A DNA stretch of 64,000 bases from Flavobacteriales bacterium BRH_c54 (GCA_000961845.1 LADZ01000042.1:1-64000), one strand, 5' to 3'. Numbered from the stretch's first letter, positions 1-9,803 are shown. Notes: generated from the sequence alone by a model not told the origin. Made by a program: numbers and translations.

Positions 1-626
1 AAAATTGCTGGGAGATTTTCTTCCTTATTAGCAAAAGTTGTCAGTCTAACAAACTGTACTACTTTGGGCTTATATTTTTCATTAATCTCTTCAACAACTA
101 TAATGATATTTTTTTCTATCAACGATTTTATAATTTGATGAATATTTTTTACCGATAAAATTTCAGAAACATCGCTAAGTGTAAGTACTTCTCTGACTGT
201 TAATGCTTCATAAACTTGGTATTCATCATCACTTAAATCGTTGGAATTAAATTCAGTGTTTCTATTAATTACAAATTTTGTCTCGCTAGATAACTTTAGA
301 GCTCCAGGAATAGCTGCATTAAATATATCACCCGGGTAAGCAAGGTAATAATCGGCAATCCAATCCCAATGTTTTAATTGTTTTTCGTTTACAATGGGAT
401 GGTTATCTAATATAGCATATAAATATTTTGCTTGATACTCTTTTGGTGGAGTATGGTGTTTATCTTTAACTAAAGCCGTATATAATTTTCCGCCTCTACC
501 AAAAGGCACTATAACTCTTTGACCAATGATGATATCATCATTCAATTCATTTGGTACCCTATACGTAAAAAAGTTGGGGACAGGCAAAGGCAATATTACA
601 TCAATAAAGAGAGTATCTAACATCAT
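1..626 (-). CDS. priA: Primosomal protein N' (PriA helicase), N-terminal part, cut by window edge
   Basis: PriA is the superfamily 2 DNA helicase that reloads the replisome at stalled forks. Reading leftward from tandem ATG codons (626 or 623), the frame stays open to base 1, giving about 208 residues. The N-terminus (FIDVILPLPVPNFFTYRVP, then GQRVIVPFGRGGKLYTALV, PPKEYQAKYLYAILDNHPIV and WIADYYLAYPGD) is the 3'-DNA-end-binding and winged-helix region of PriA. The helicase motifs would lie beyond the window. It is divergent from the TonB-dependent receptor gene across 167 bp. The family call is seen in sequence; which of the two ATGs is used is not resolved. Confidence 0.9.
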   Translation of the reverse strand, partial: MMLDTLFIDVILPLPVPNFFTYRVPNELNDDIIIGQRVIVPFGRGGKLYTALVKDKHHTPPKEYQAKYLYAILDNHPIVNEKQLKHWDWIADYYLAYPGDIFNAAIPGALKLSSETKFVINRNTEFNSNDLSDDEYQVYEALTVREVLTLSDVSEILSVKNIHQIIKSLIEKNIIIVVEEINEKYKPKVVQFVRLTTFANKEENLPAI

Positions 627-765
627 AAAAAGAAAGTTGTAAAAGTAAACATATTACCCACTTTGTTAAAAAAAATATTTTCAAGATTTTACTTTGAATT
701 CAAATAATACAAATGAATTTATCACATAAAAAATTACATATCTTCAATATTTAATGGAATATAGC

Positions 766-773
766 TATTTTTG
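766..773 (+). promoter_or_regulatory. Bacteroidota -7 box (TATTTTTG)
   Basis: This matches the Bacteroidota -7 consensus TAnnTTTG and lies 20 bp before the receptor start codon. No clear -33 TTG is seen at the usual 18-20 bp upstream, so support comes from the -7 box and position only. Confidence 0.45.
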
Positions 774-793
774 TCGCTTATTAAATTTTTACT

Positions 794-3148
794 ATGAATT
801 TCAAGCGACTTACTTTATCCATTATATTGATGTTTGCCTTTTTGGTTTCCATCAATGCTCAGAACGGAACTATTAGAGGTTTTATTTATAACGAAAAAAC
901 TGGAGAATCTGAAATTGGTGCTACAGCCTATTTAAAAGGTACTACCATGGGAGCAGCATCAGATGTTAATGGGTTTTACTCTATATCTAAAATTCCAGCA
1001 GGTAATTATACTTTATTGGTAACCTCTTTAGGTTTTGATACTGTTAAAATTGCCATCTCTCTAAAAGCAAATGAAATTATCAATCAAAAAGTATATCTAA
1101 AAGAAGGCTCTTTAATGTTAAATACTTTTGAACTTTCGGCTGAAAAACAAGAAGCAAGAACTGAAGTAAAAATGTCTGTTTCTAAGGTAACTCCAAAAGA
1201 AATAAAATCCATGGTTTCAATTGGTGGAGAACCTGATATTGCACAGTACTTACAAGTTTTACCTGGTGTAACTTTTACAGGAGATCAGGGTGGACAACTT
1301 TATATTCGTGGTGGCTCTCCTATTCAAAACAAAGTTTTGTTAGACGGAATGATTATCTATAACCCTTTCCACTCTATTGGTTTATTCTCTGTTTTTGATA
1401 CCGACATTCTTAAAAGTGCTGATGTTTATACAGGTGGGTTTAATGCTGAATATGGAGGTAGAATCTCTTCTATAATGGACATAACTACTAAAGATGGTGA
1501 TAAAAACAGATTGAGAGGAAAAGTTTCTGCTAATACATTTAGTTCAAAACTTACTCTTGAAGGTCCTATGTATAAAAGCAAAAAAGATAACGGAGGTGCT
1601 ACTACCTTTGTTTTATCTGCAAAACATTCTTACCTAAACGAATCATCTGAATTATATAAACCCTACTTTGAATCACTTGGCTCTGACAATACAAGAGGTA
1701 TAGATACTGCTGGTCTTCCTTACAATTTTACTGATTTATATGGTAAAATAACTTTTGGAGCTAGTAACGGTAGCAAGTTCAGCTTATTTGGTTTTAATTT
1801 CCGAGATGGTGTTGATTTTCCAGGTGTTTCTAATTTAAGATGGAACTCTAGTGGTGGTGGTGGAAACTTTGTATTTATTCCAGCTTCTTCAAGAACACTT
1901 ATTGACGGGGTTGTGGCTATTTCTAATTATGAAATAACACTAAGTGAAGCCGATGAAAACCCAAGAAGAAGTGAAATTAATGGATTTAATATTGGAATGA
2001 ACTTTACCAGCTTTTCTGGCGATAATCAATTTAAATACGGTTTTGAAGTACTCGGTTTTGGAACAGATTTTCAATTTACCAATTCCGTTGGTAGATTAAT
2101 CCAACAAAAAGAAAGTACCACAGAGCTCGCTGGTTTCTTTACTTATAGAATTAATAAAGGTAAATCTGTTATAGAGCCAGGGTTAAGAGTTCAACACTAT
2201 GCTTCTTTAGGAAATACTTCAATAGAACCAAGATTTGGCTATAAATACAACTTATCTAACAAAATTAGGTTAAAATTAGCCGCTGGGATGTATTCTCAAA
2301 ACCTTATTAGTGCTAATTCCGATAGAGATATTGTAAATCTATTTTATGGTTTCTTATCTGGACCAGATAACTTACCCGAAAATTTTACTGATAAAAATGG
2401 AGAAACAAAGGAAATTGGACATAAATTACAAAAAGCAAATCACTTAATTACTGGTTTTGAATTGGATGTTGCCAAAAACATTACTTTAAATGTTGAAGGA
2501 TATATAAAATGGTTTACTCAGTTAACCAATACCAACAGAAACCAAATCTTTAATGAAAACGACCCTTCTGCAGCAGATAAAGCAGATATCTTCAAAAAAG
2601 AATTTATTATTGAAACAGGTGAAGCTTATGGAATTGATTTTAGCTTAAACTATCAAACTGCTAGAGTTAACTTAAATGCCATTTACTCCCTTAGTAAAGT
2701 AGATAGATGGGATGGTATAAACGAATATAATCCTGTTTTTGATAGAAGACATAATGTAAACTTAGTTGGAACATATACTTTTGGTAAAGGGTTAAACTGG
2801 GAATTTAGCGCTCGTTGGAACTTAGGTTCTGGCTTCCCGTTCACTCAAACACAAGGTTATTATGAAGGAATGGGGTTCTCTTCAGCAGACCAAGATTATA
2901 CAAGTTCTAATGGAGATTTAACACTTCAATTAGCCGATCTTAACCAAGGTAGATTACCTTACTACCATAGGTTAGATATGAGCTTAAAAAGAAAATTTGT
3001 GTTAAGCAAAAACTCTATCTTAGAAGCTAATGTAGGTGTTACCAATGTTTATAACAGAAACAATATCTTTTATGTAAACAGAGTAACAGCAGAAGAAGTT
3101 TATCAGTTACCATTACTACCTAGTTTTGGTTTAAGTTTAACTTTTTAA
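794..3148 (+). CDS. TonB-dependent receptor with carboxypeptidase-regulatory-like domain
   Basis: An outer-membrane beta-barrel that imports a ligand using TonB energy; the substrate cannot be told from sequence. Order over 784 residues: signal peptide (1-22, ending INAQ), CarboxypepD_reg-like domain (about 24-110, with AYLKGTTMGAASDVNGFYSI), plug domain (about 120-240, with LPGVTFTGDQGGQLYIRGGSP and a VLLDGMIIYNP segment), then the barrel to a terminal Phe (SFGLSLTF), as in the OmpA/TonB receptor C-terminal signature. There is no SusD partner next to it, so it is not a classical SusCD pair. It stands alone between priA and rplU. The length is normal for compact members of the family. Confidence 0.9.
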   Translation: MNFKRLTLSIILMFAFLVSINAQNGTIRGFIYNEKTGESEIGATAYLKGTTMGAASDVNGFYSISKIPAGNYTLLVTSLGFDTVKIAISLKANEIINQKVYLKEGSLMLNTFELSAEKQEARTEVKMSVSKVTPKEIKSMVSIGGEPDIAQYLQVLPGVTFTGDQGGQLYIRGGSPIQNKVLLDGMIIYNPFHSIGLFSVFDTDILKSADVYTGGFNAEYGGRISSIMDITTKDGDKNRLRGKVSANTFSSKLTLEGPMYKSKKDNGGATTFVLSAKHSYLNESSELYKPYFESLGSDNTRGIDTAGLPYNFTDLYGKITFGASNGSKFSLFGFNFRDGVDFPGVSNLRWNSSGGGGNFVFIPASSRTLIDGVVAISNYEITLSEADENPRRSEINGFNIGMNFTSFSGDNQFKYGFEVLGFGTDFQFTNSVGRLIQQKESTTELAGFFTYRINKGKSVIEPGLRVQHYASLGNTSIEPRFGYKYNLSNKIRLKLAAGMYSQNLISANSDRDIVNLFYGFLSGPDNLPENFTDKNGETKEIGHKLQKANHLITGFELDVAKNITLNVEGYIKWFTQLTNTNRNQIFNENDPSAADKADIFKKEFIIETGEAYGIDFSLNYQTARVNLNAIYSLSKVDRWDGINEYNPVFDRRHNVNLVGTYTFGKGLNWEFSARWNLGSGFPFTQTQGYYEGMGFSSADQDYTSSNGDLTLQLADLNQGRLPYYHRLDMSLKRKFVLSKNSILEANVGVTNVYNRNNIFYVNRVTAEEVYQLPLLPSFGLSLTF

Positions 3149-3167
3149 ACCTAAAAAGAAAACAAAT

Positions 3168-3191
3168 CAATTCTTTTTCAATAAAGAATTG
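3168..3191. repeat. 9-bp inverted repeat between receptor gene and rplU
   Basis: CAATTCTTT (3168-3176) and AAAGAATTG (3183-3191) are perfect arms with a 6-nt loop. There is no U-tract after it, so it is not a standard terminator for the receptor gene. The right arm includes the TTG that serves as the likely -33 box of the rplU promoter, so it could instead be an operator or a weak transcript end. Confidence 0.5.
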
Positions 3192-3218
3192 CATGAATAA
3201 AAAAAAATGGTAAATTTG
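3189..3218 (+). promoter_or_regulatory. Promoter of rplU-rpmA (TTG - 19 - TAAATTTG)
   Basis: -33 TTG at 3189-3191, 19-bp spacer, -7 TAAATTTG at 3211-3218: a near-ideal Bacteroidota housekeeping promoter. The start codon of rplU follows 28 bp downstream. Confidence 0.75.
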
Positions 3219-3246
3219 CGACCGTTTAAATTAAAAATTATAGAAA

Positions 3247-3726
3247 ATGTATGCAATTGTAGAAATAGCAGGGCAACAATTTAAAGTTGAAAAAGACCAA
3301 CAAGTTTTTGTGCATCGTTTAGAAGGAAAAGAAGGAAGTAAAGTTACTTTCGACAATGTTCTTTTAATTGATAACAACGGAAAAATAAATGTTGGCGCCC
3401 CAGCTATAGCAGGTGCTAGTGTAGCTGCTAAAGTGCTTGAGCACTTAAAAGGAGACAAAGTAATTGTCTTCAAAAAGAAAAGAAGAAAAGGATATAAAGT
3501 TAAAAACGGACATCGTCAGTATTTAACTAAAATCCAAATTGAAGCTATCTCTGAGAGTGGTGCTGCTAAAAAAACAGCTGCTGCCAAAGAAGAAAAAACT
3601 GAGAAAGTTGAAAAGGTAGTAGCTAAAAAAGAGGTTTCAAAAGAAGCAAAGCCGAAGGCTGCTCCTAAAGCAACAGCTAAAAAAGCTGCTCCTAAAAAAG
3701 AGACCAAAAAAGAAGATAAAAAATAA
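3247..3726 (+). CDS. rplU: 50S ribosomal protein bL21 with long basic tail
   Basis: Binds 23S rRNA in the large ribosomal subunit. The core (1-103) begins MYAIVEIAGQQFKVEKDQ and carries the family region KKRRKGYKVKNGHRQ. Residues 104-159 are a Lys/Ala/Glu-rich low-complexity extension, so the protein is 159 residues where typical bL21 has about 103; such tails are common in Bacteroidota ribosomal proteins. It is followed after 50 bp by rpmA, the usual bL21-bL27 pair, and shares the promoter at 3189-3218. Confidence 0.97.
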   Translation: MYAIVEIAGQQFKVEKDQQVFVHRLEGKEGSKVTFDNVLLIDNNGKINVGAPAIAGASVAAKVLEHLKGDKVIVFKKKRRKGYKVKNGHRQYLTKIQIEAISESGAAKKTAAAKEEKTEKVEKVVAKKEVSKEAKPKAAPKATAKKAAPKKETKKEDKK

Positions 3727-3776
3727 TTAGTAACTGTTTTTTAAAGAGTTAATCTTTAAAATAAAACCTAAGAACC

Positions 3777-4037
3777 ATGGCACATAAAAAAGGAGCTGGT
3801 AGCTCGAAAAACGGTAGAGAATCACACAGTAAACGTTTAGGAGTTAAAATTTTTGGTGGACAAGCTGCTATCGCAGGTAACATTATTGTTCGTCAAAGAG
3901 GTACAAAACATAATCCTGGTGAGAATGTAGGTGTTGGTAAAGATCATACTTTATACGCTCTTACTGATGGAATCGTTTCTTTCAGAAAAAAGAAAGATAA
4001 TAAATCTTTTGTATCTGTTGAGCCTATTAATGCTTAA
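3777..4037 (+). CDS. rpmA: 50S ribosomal protein bL27
   Basis: Large-subunit protein whose N-terminus reaches the peptidyl-transferase centre. The 86 residues begin [20 protein letters not shown] and contain [23 protein letters not shown] in order, the bL27 signature. Unlike the Firmicutes form, there is no N-terminal pre-sequence to be cleaved: AHKKG follows the initiator Met directly. It is cotranscribed with rplU and followed by a hairpin terminator. Confidence 0.98.
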   Translation: MAHKKGAGSSKNGRESHSKRLGVKIFGGQAAIAGNIIVRQRGTKHNPGENVGVGKDHTLYALTDGIVSFRKKKDNKSFVSVEPINA

Positions 4038-4058
4038 CTAAAAGATAAAAACTTATTT

Positions 4059-4100
4059 AACTCCTGTATTTATTTTTAGAATAGATATGGGAGTTTTTTT
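4059..4100 (+). terminator. Intrinsic terminator after rpmA
   Basis: AACTCC (4059-4064) pairs with GGAGTT (4090-4095) and is followed by a run of T. The loop is long (25 nt) with some possible extra pairing. It lies 22 bp after the rpmA stop. Confidence 0.65.
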
Positions 4101-4131
4101 TTATATTAATTCATAATCAATAGCATTTCAA

Positions 4132-5406
4132 ATGTTACAAACTAATTTCATTAAAGAAAATAAAGCATTAGTAATCGAAAGGTTAACCAAAAGAAATCTT
4201 GATGCTACTCCTATTGTTGAAAACATCATAAAATTAGATGATGATAGAAAAAAAACGCAACAAGAATTAGATAACCTATTAGCTGAAAGTAACCGCTTAG
4301 CAAAACAAATTGGTGATTTATTTAAAGACGGAAAAGCAGCAGAGGCTAACACACTTAAACTACAAACTGCTGAGCTAAAAGAAAAGTCAACTACTTTAAA
4401 AGAACAACAAAATAGTATTAACGAAGAGCTTACTCAACTACTCTACCAACTACCAAACATCCCCAACAAACTTGTTCCTAACGGAAAAACTGATGCGGAT
4501 AATGAATTGATTTTTGAAAACAAGAAACAAGTTTCCTTAGCCGAAAACAGTAAACTTCCACATTGGGAATTGGCTAAAAATTATGATTTAATTGATTTTG
4601 AATTAGGTGTAAAAATTACCGGAGCAGGTTTTCCTGTTTACAAAGGTAAAGGTGCCAAATTACAACGAGCATTAATTAACTTCTTCCTTAATGAAGCTGA
4701 AAAAAATGGCTATCAAGAAATTATACCACCTTTAATGGTAAACGAAGCTTCAGGTTATGGAACAGGACAACTGCCCGATAAAGAAGGTCAGATGTATTAT
4801 GTTACTGAAGATGATTTATACCTTATTCCTACTGCCGAAGTTCCAATAACCAACATCTACAGAGATGTAATTCTTAAAGAAGAAGATTTTCCTATTAAAA
4901 ATGTAGGTTACACACCTTGTTTTAGAAGAGAAGCTGGTTCTTACGGTAAAGATGTTAGAGGATTAAATCGTTTGCACCAGTTCGATAAAGTTGAAATCGT
5001 GCAAATTCAACATCCTGAAAAATCTTACGAAACATTAGAAGCTATGGTGGAGCAAATTAAACAATTGCTTAATCAGTTAGATTTGCCTTACCGAATTGTT
5101 AGACTTTGTGGTGGCGATTTAGGTTTTACTTCAGCTATGACTTATGATTTTGAAGTTTATTCTGCTGCTCAAGAAAAATGGCTGGAAGTAAGTTCTGTGT
5201 CTAACTTTGAAGCTTTCCAAGCTAACAGATTAAAATGTAGATACAAAGGCAAAGATGGCAAAACCAACTTAGTACATACCTTAAATGGAAGTGCCTTAGC
5301 TTTACCAAGAATTATGGCTGCTGTTTTAGAAAATAACCAAACAGAAAATGGAATCAACGTTCCAGAAGTGTTGGTACCTTTTACTGGATTTAACCTTATA
5401 AACTAA
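4132..5406 (+). CDS. serS: Serine--tRNA ligase
   Basis: Charges tRNA-Ser (and tRNA-Sec where present) with serine in the cytoplasm. The 424 residues show the expected order: N-terminal antiparallel coiled-coil tRNA-binding arm (about 25-105), then the class II catalytic core with motif 2 (GYTPCFRREAGSYGKDVRG, about 263-281, giving the ATP-binding Arg) and motif 3 (LNGSALALPRIMAAVLENNQ, near 385-404). TAEVP (about 235) matches the serine pocket. The start MLQTNFIKENK fits family N-termini. Only 3 bp separate it from the following lipoprotein gene. Confidence 0.98.
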   Translation: MLQTNFIKENKALVIERLTKRNLDATPIVENIIKLDDDRKKTQQELDNLLAESNRLAKQIGDLFKDGKAAEANTLKLQTAELKEKSTTLKEQQNSINEELTQLLYQLPNIPNKLVPNGKTDADNELIFENKKQVSLAENSKLPHWELAKNYDLIDFELGVKITGAGFPVYKGKGAKLQRALINFFLNEAEKNGYQEIIPPLMVNEASGYGTGQLPDKEGQMYYVTEDDLYLIPTAEVPITNIYRDVILKEEDFPIKNVGYTPCFRREAGSYGKDVRGLNRLHQFDKVEIVQIQHPEKSYETLEAMVEQIKQLLNQLDLPYRIVRLCGGDLGFTSAMTYDFEVYSAAQEKWLEVSSVSNFEAFQANRLKCRYKGKDGKTNLVHTLNGSALALPRIMAAVLENNQTENGINVPEVLVPFTGFNLIN

Positions 5407-5409
5407 TTT

Positions 5410-5970
5410 ATGATGCTTAAAAATATTGCTTTAATAACACTTATTACTATTTCTTCTATAGGTTTATTTTCTTGCGGAGAAGATTATACCAATGAAATTG
5501 GACATGTAGATGGGTTGATTAAAATCCTAGACTCTTCGGAAAAAGCGTTGCATGATGTGGATACCGCTACGCTATTTGAAATGACTATATTTGTTAAGCA
5601 ATCTATTGAAAAAATTCAATCTAAAAACGATACCTTAACTAAAGAAGCTGCTTTAGAAGCCGATCAGTTTGTGGGCAGACTAAAATCGCTTTATAATTTA
5701 TCTCAAAACTATAAAAAGTATCAACAAGAAATAGATTTAATAAGAGTGCAATTAAACAACTTAAAGCAAGATTTAAACAATGGCATAATTCCTAAAGAAC
5801 AGTTTCCTGCTTATTACGAAAACGAACAAGGTGGTGTGATTTCTATTAATGATAAAATTAACCATGCTACCAACGGGATGAGCAACAGGCTTAAAAAAAT
5901 GAAAGAAAATAAAGCTACTTTTGAAACATTAATTGACGACCCAACATCTTACATGAGTTATTATAAATAA
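5410..5970 (+). CDS. Predicted lipoprotein, helical, function unknown
   Basis: The start region has a signal peptide ending in the lipobox LFSC (lipidated Cys near residue 22), so the product should be membrane anchored. After the Cys it is almost all helical, rich in Lys, Glu and Leu, with a likely coiled coil at about 90-125. No enzymatic motif is seen. Two adjacent ATGs (5410, 5413) are possible starts. It sits 3 bp after serS and is probably cotranscribed with it. I do not recognise a named family. Confidence 0.75.
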   Translation: MMLKNIALITLITISSIGLFSCGEDYTNEIGHVDGLIKILDSSEKALHDVDTATLFEMTIFVKQSIEKIQSKNDTLTKEAALEADQFVGRLKSLYNLSQNYKKYQQEIDLIRVQLNNLKQDLNNGIIPKEQFPAYYENEQGGVISINDKINHATNGMSNRLKKMKENKATFETLIDDPTSYMSYYK

Positions 5971-6041
5971 GGAAAGATTTTGATGTGAAAAAATAACTAA
6001 ATTATTAGTAATTTTAAGCATTATCTATCGTTAAAAGCACT

Positions 6042-7916
6042 ATGAAAACTTTTCAAGTAAAATATATACTTTCTTTTGCGATAGCCTCATTCGTTTTTTT
6101 AACACCAGTATTTTCTCAAACTTCTACAGACGAAAAGCTGGCTGCTCAGTATTTTAGTAACGAAGAATACGATAAAGCAGCAGTATATTTTGAAAAACTA
6201 TACAACAAGACTCACGAAACCTCATTTTACGAAAGGCTTTTACAGTGCTACCTTTACATGGAGGAATATAAAGATGCTGAAAAACTAGTAAAAAAACACC
6301 AAAAAAAACATCCCTATCAATTGGCTTACATGGTAGATTTAGGGATTGTTTATGAGGTTGAAGGAGATGAATCTAAAGCCAACAAAATCTTTAATGACGC
6401 TATAAAATCGCTTACGGCAAATAACCAACAAATAATTGATCTTGCCAATAGTTTTATTAAAAATAAAGAATATGACTTTGCTGTAGAAACCTATCTAAAA
6501 GGCAGGAAACTACTAAAAGGAACTTATGAATTCAATTTTGAATTGGCTCAAGTATATAACCAACAAGGAAAAACAGAGCTGATGTTTAAAGAATACATCA
6601 ACATTTTAAACATTCAGCCTGCTTATGTACAAAGTGTTCAGAATGCCATACAAACCAATATAGGTGAGGATGAAGATGGAAGTAAAAAAGATATTTTAAA
6701 AACGCTTTTAATTAAAGAAACCCAAAAAAGTTACGACCAAATTGTGTTCTCAGAAATGTTGATTTGGCTCTACATTCAAGAACTCAACTTTAAAGGAGCT
6801 TTTATTCAAACCAAAGCCCTCGACAAAAGATTTAGAGAAGAAGGTAAGCGCGTTTTTTCTTTAGCTGATTTGTGTCTTTCTAATAAAGATTACGAAACGG
6901 CTATTGAATGTTACCAATACATCATAGATTTAGGAAAAAACAACCGACTGTATAATTACAGCAGAATTCAACTGCTACAAGTTTATTACACTAAAATTAC
7001 TACCACCGCTTCTTATACTAATGAAGAAGTTATCGCCTTAGAAGCCAAGTATGAGTCCGCTTTAAAAGAATTAGGAAACTCTAATGAGTCCTACCTTATG
7101 ATCAAAAACTTAGCTCACTTAAAAGCTTTCTATCTTAATAAACCAGAAGAAGCTCAAGAATTGTTAAACAGTTTTATCAATACACCTCGCCTAACTTCTC
7201 AAGAACAAGCTGAACTCAAAGTAGAATTAGCTGATATAAACCTATTTTTAGGAGATATTTGGGAAGCTTCTCTTTTGTATTCTCAAGTTGAAAAAAGCTT
7301 TAAACATAGTCAGTTGGGAGAAACTGCTAAATTTAAAAATGCTAAAATTTCTTTTTATACCGGAGATTTCGATTGGGCAAAAGCTCAACTAGATGTCCTC
7401 AAAGCATCAACATCAAAACTAATTGCGAATGATGCCATGAAATTATCAATCACCATTACCGATAACATTGGAATAGATACTACCAAAGCTCCTCTCCTAC
7501 TTTTTGCTAAGGCAGATTTGTTATTTTATCAAAACCAACACAACCAAGCATTAGAAATGTTAGATTCTCTAAAAACAACTTTCCCTATACATGTAATTGG
7601 TGATGATGTGCTTTATAAACAACACGAAATCTATTTTAGTAAAAAAAATCTGCCAAAAGCTATTGAAAAATTGGAGCAAATTATAAAAGAATATGCTTAC
7701 GATTTATTAGTTGATGATGCACTTTATAAATTAGCAACCATTTACGATTATGAGCTAAATGACAAAGCTAAAGCCCAGGAATATTACAAAAAAATAATTT
7801 TTGAACACCAAGGAAGTATCTATGTGGTTGATTCCCGAAAAAGATTTAGAGAATTACAACAAACACCTTCTAGCATGGATTTAGAACAAAAATTAATGGA
7901 AGCTGAAACCAACTAA
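6042..7916 (+). CDS. Secreted tetratricopeptide-repeat protein
   Basis: The signal peptide (1-26, ending PVFSQ) predicts export to the periplasm. The remaining roughly 600 residues are successive helix pairs of TPR type, for example AAQYFSNEEYDKAAVYFEKL near 31-50 and repeats near 530-600 with ALEMLDSLKTTFP and AIEKLEQIIKEYAYDLLVDDAL, resembling the outer-membrane assembly/TPR scaffold class. No catalytic motif is visible. It is followed after 5 bp by the DUF2752 gene, suggesting an operon through nnr. The function is a scaffold by inference only. Confidence 0.85.
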   Translation: MKTFQVKYILSFAIASFVFLTPVFSQTSTDEKLAAQYFSNEEYDKAAVYFEKLYNKTHETSFYERLLQCYLYMEEYKDAEKLVKKHQKKHPYQLAYMVDLGIVYEVEGDESKANKIFNDAIKSLTANNQQIIDLANSFIKNKEYDFAVETYLKGRKLLKGTYEFNFELAQVYNQQGKTELMFKEYINILNIQPAYVQSVQNAIQTNIGEDEDGSKKDILKTLLIKETQKSYDQIVFSEMLIWLYIQELNFKGAFIQTKALDKRFREEGKRVFSLADLCLSNKDYETAIECYQYIIDLGKNNRLYNYSRIQLLQVYYTKITTTASYTNEEVIALEAKYESALKELGNSNESYLMIKNLAHLKAFYLNKPEEAQELLNSFINTPRLTSQEQAELKVELADINLFLGDIWEASLLYSQVEKSFKHSQLGETAKFKNAKISFYTGDFDWAKAQLDVLKASTSKLIANDAMKLSITITDNIGIDTTKAPLLLFAKADLLFYQNQHNQALEMLDSLKTTFPIHVIGDDVLYKQHEIYFSKKNLPKAIEKLEQIIKEYAYDLLVDDALYKLATIYDYELNDKAKAQEYYKKIIFEHQGSIYVVDSRKRFRELQQTPSSMDLEQKLMEAETN

Positions 7917-7921
7917 GTAAA

Positions 7922-8218
7922 ATGAGTTTAATAAATTGGCTGGAAAATAACCTTTTGGCTTGTCCGTACAAAAAATATTTCGATATAGATTGTATGGGAT
8001 GCGGAATGCAACGTGCCTTTATCGCGTTGCTTAAGGGAGATTTTGTAGAAAGTTTTCTGTTTTACCCTCCTCTATTTTCTATGATTATTATGTTGTTACT
8101 TTTACCACTACATCTAATTTTTAAATTTAAACATGGTGCTGCATGGTTAAAATACCTGTTTATTTTTAACATTGCCGTTGTCATTATTAACTTTATCGTT
8201 AAAATTATACTTTCATGA
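7922..8218 (+). CDS. DUF2752 membrane protein
   Basis: A 98-residue protein with two hydrophobic segments (about 40-65 and 75-97). The N-terminal part holds the DUF2752 signature: CP (C14-P15), then CMGCGMQRAF with C24, C27, Q30 and R31, followed by LLKGDF. DUF2752 proteins have no established function. Its stop overlaps the nnr start by 4 bp (ATGA), indicating translational coupling. Confidence 0.88.
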   Translation: MSLINWLENNLLACPYKKYFDIDCMGCGMQRAFIALLKGDFVESFLFYPPLFSMIIMLLLLPLHLIFKFKHGAAWLKYLFIFNIAVVIINFIVKIILS

Positions 8219-9708
8219 AAATTTTAACCGCAGAACAAACTAAAGCAGCTGACGATTTTACCATTAAAAACGAACCCATTTCTTCGTTAAACTTAATGGA
8301 AAGAGCCGGCACCAACTGCACTTCGTGGATAATTAATAATTATACTATTGATATTCCTGTTATTATTTTTTGTGGAATTGGCAATAATGGTGGTGATGGA
8401 TTAGTAATTGCTCGTTTGCTAAAGAAAAAAGGATTTGATGTTTCGATTTATATAGTTGAATTTTCTAAAAAATATTCTCCGGATTTCTCCAAAAACCTAA
8501 AAAGATTAGAAAAAGAAAAAGCTAACATCCATTTTTTAACTGAAAACAACTTTTCTTTTCAACTTCCTGAAAATGTATTAATTATTGACGCTATTTTCGG
8601 AAACGGACTATCAAAACCAATAAGTGGTTTTATTGCTGAAATTATTACTACAATAAACACTTCAAACACTACTGTTATTGCCATAGATATTCCTTCCGGA
8701 TTATTTGCCGATAGTAATATCAACAATAATTCAGCAGCCATTATTGAAGCGGATTACACCTTAACTATACAACAACCCAAACAAAGTTTTTTTGCCATAG
8801 AAACCCAAAAATATGTTGGAGAGTTCATCATCATCAATATTGGTATTTTACCGGCATTTTTAAACGAAGTGGTTACCGATACTTACTTTGTTACGCACGA
8901 ATCTGTTTTACCTTTACTGAAAAAGCGTACAAAGTTTAGTCATAAAGGAACCTACGGACATTCACTTATTATTGCAGGAAGTAAAGGGAAAATGGGAGCT
9001 GCTGTTTTAGCATCTCGTGCTTGCTTAAAAATAGGAGCTGGTTTAGTTACTGCTTTAGTTCCTGAAATTGGTCTAAATGTAGTGCAAATTGCCAATCCTG
9101 AAGTAATGTGTATTCCTACTTCAGAAAAAAATTTCATCAACGAACTTCCTGATTTATCTAATTACAACAGCATTGCTGTTGGTCCGGGAATAGGCACAGA
9201 AAAACAAACTCAAAATAGCATTAAGCTATTGATACAAAATTGTACACAAGCACTTGTTTTAGATGCCGATGCTATTAATATTTTAGCAGAAAATAAAACA
9301 TGGTTGGCTTTTTTACCACCACACACCATCCTTACTCCTCATCCAAAAGAATTTGAACGCTTAGTAGGAAAAACATCTAATAGCGAAGAAAAATGGCAGT
9401 TACAAAAAGAATTTGCTATTAAACATCAAGTAATTGTAGTACTTAAAGGTGCCTATACCAGCATTGCTTGTCCTACCGGAGAACTATATTTTAACTCCAC
9501 TGGAAACCCCGGAATGGCTACAGCAGGAAGCGGTGATGTTCTTACTGGAATAATTACAGGTTTAGTAGCTCAGGGTTATACACCTTCTCAAGCTGCTATT
9601 TTAGGGGTTTATGTTCATGGTTTTGCAGGAGATAAAGCCAAAGAAGCCTTAAGTGAAGATACCTTAATAGCTTCAGATATCATCAATAACTTGTATCAAT
9701 TTTTTTAG
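8215..9708 (+). CDS. nnr: Bifunctional NAD(P)H-hydrate epimerase / ADP-dependent dehydratase
   Basis: Repairs hydrated NADH/NADPH: the N-terminal YjeF-N domain (about 1-210) epimerises R/S-NAD(P)HX, and the C-terminal ribokinase-like YjeF-C domain (about 225-497) dehydrates the S form using ADP. Visible signatures are GIGNNGGDGLVIARLL (near 58-73) in the epimerase, KGTYGHSLIIAGSKGKMGAA (near 244-263), and GNPGMATAGSGDVLTGI (near 428-444) in the dehydratase. Both domains are complete, with length typical of the fused enzyme (about 500). Metabolite repair does not depend on the neighbours, though it is coupled to DUF2752. Confidence 0.96.
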   Translation: MKILTAEQTKAADDFTIKNEPISSLNLMERAGTNCTSWIINNYTIDIPVIIFCGIGNNGGDGLVIARLLKKKGFDVSIYIVEFSKKYSPDFSKNLKRLEKEKANIHFLTENNFSFQLPENVLIIDAIFGNGLSKPISGFIAEIITTINTSNTTVIAIDIPSGLFADSNINNNSAAIIEADYTLTIQQPKQSFFAIETQKYVGEFIIINIGILPAFLNEVVTDTYFVTHESVLPLLKKRTKFSHKGTYGHSLIIAGSKGKMGAAVLASRACLKIGAGLVTALVPEIGLNVVQIANPEVMCIPTSEKNFINELPDLSNYNSIAVGPGIGTEKQTQNSIKLLIQNCTQALVLDADAINILAENKTWLAFLPPHTILTPHPKEFERLVGKTSNSEEKWQLQKEFAIKHQVIVVLKGAYTSIACPTGELYFNSTGNPGMATAGSGDVLTGIITGLVAQGYTPSQAAILGVYVHGFAGDKAKEALSEDTLIASDIINNLYQFF

Positions 9709-9803
9709 TAATAAAATTCAATCAAAAAATCATTTTTTTATAAAATACACAACAATCAAACAGATTGTTAATTAATAAATTTATCTATAAAACATTATTT
9801 TAC

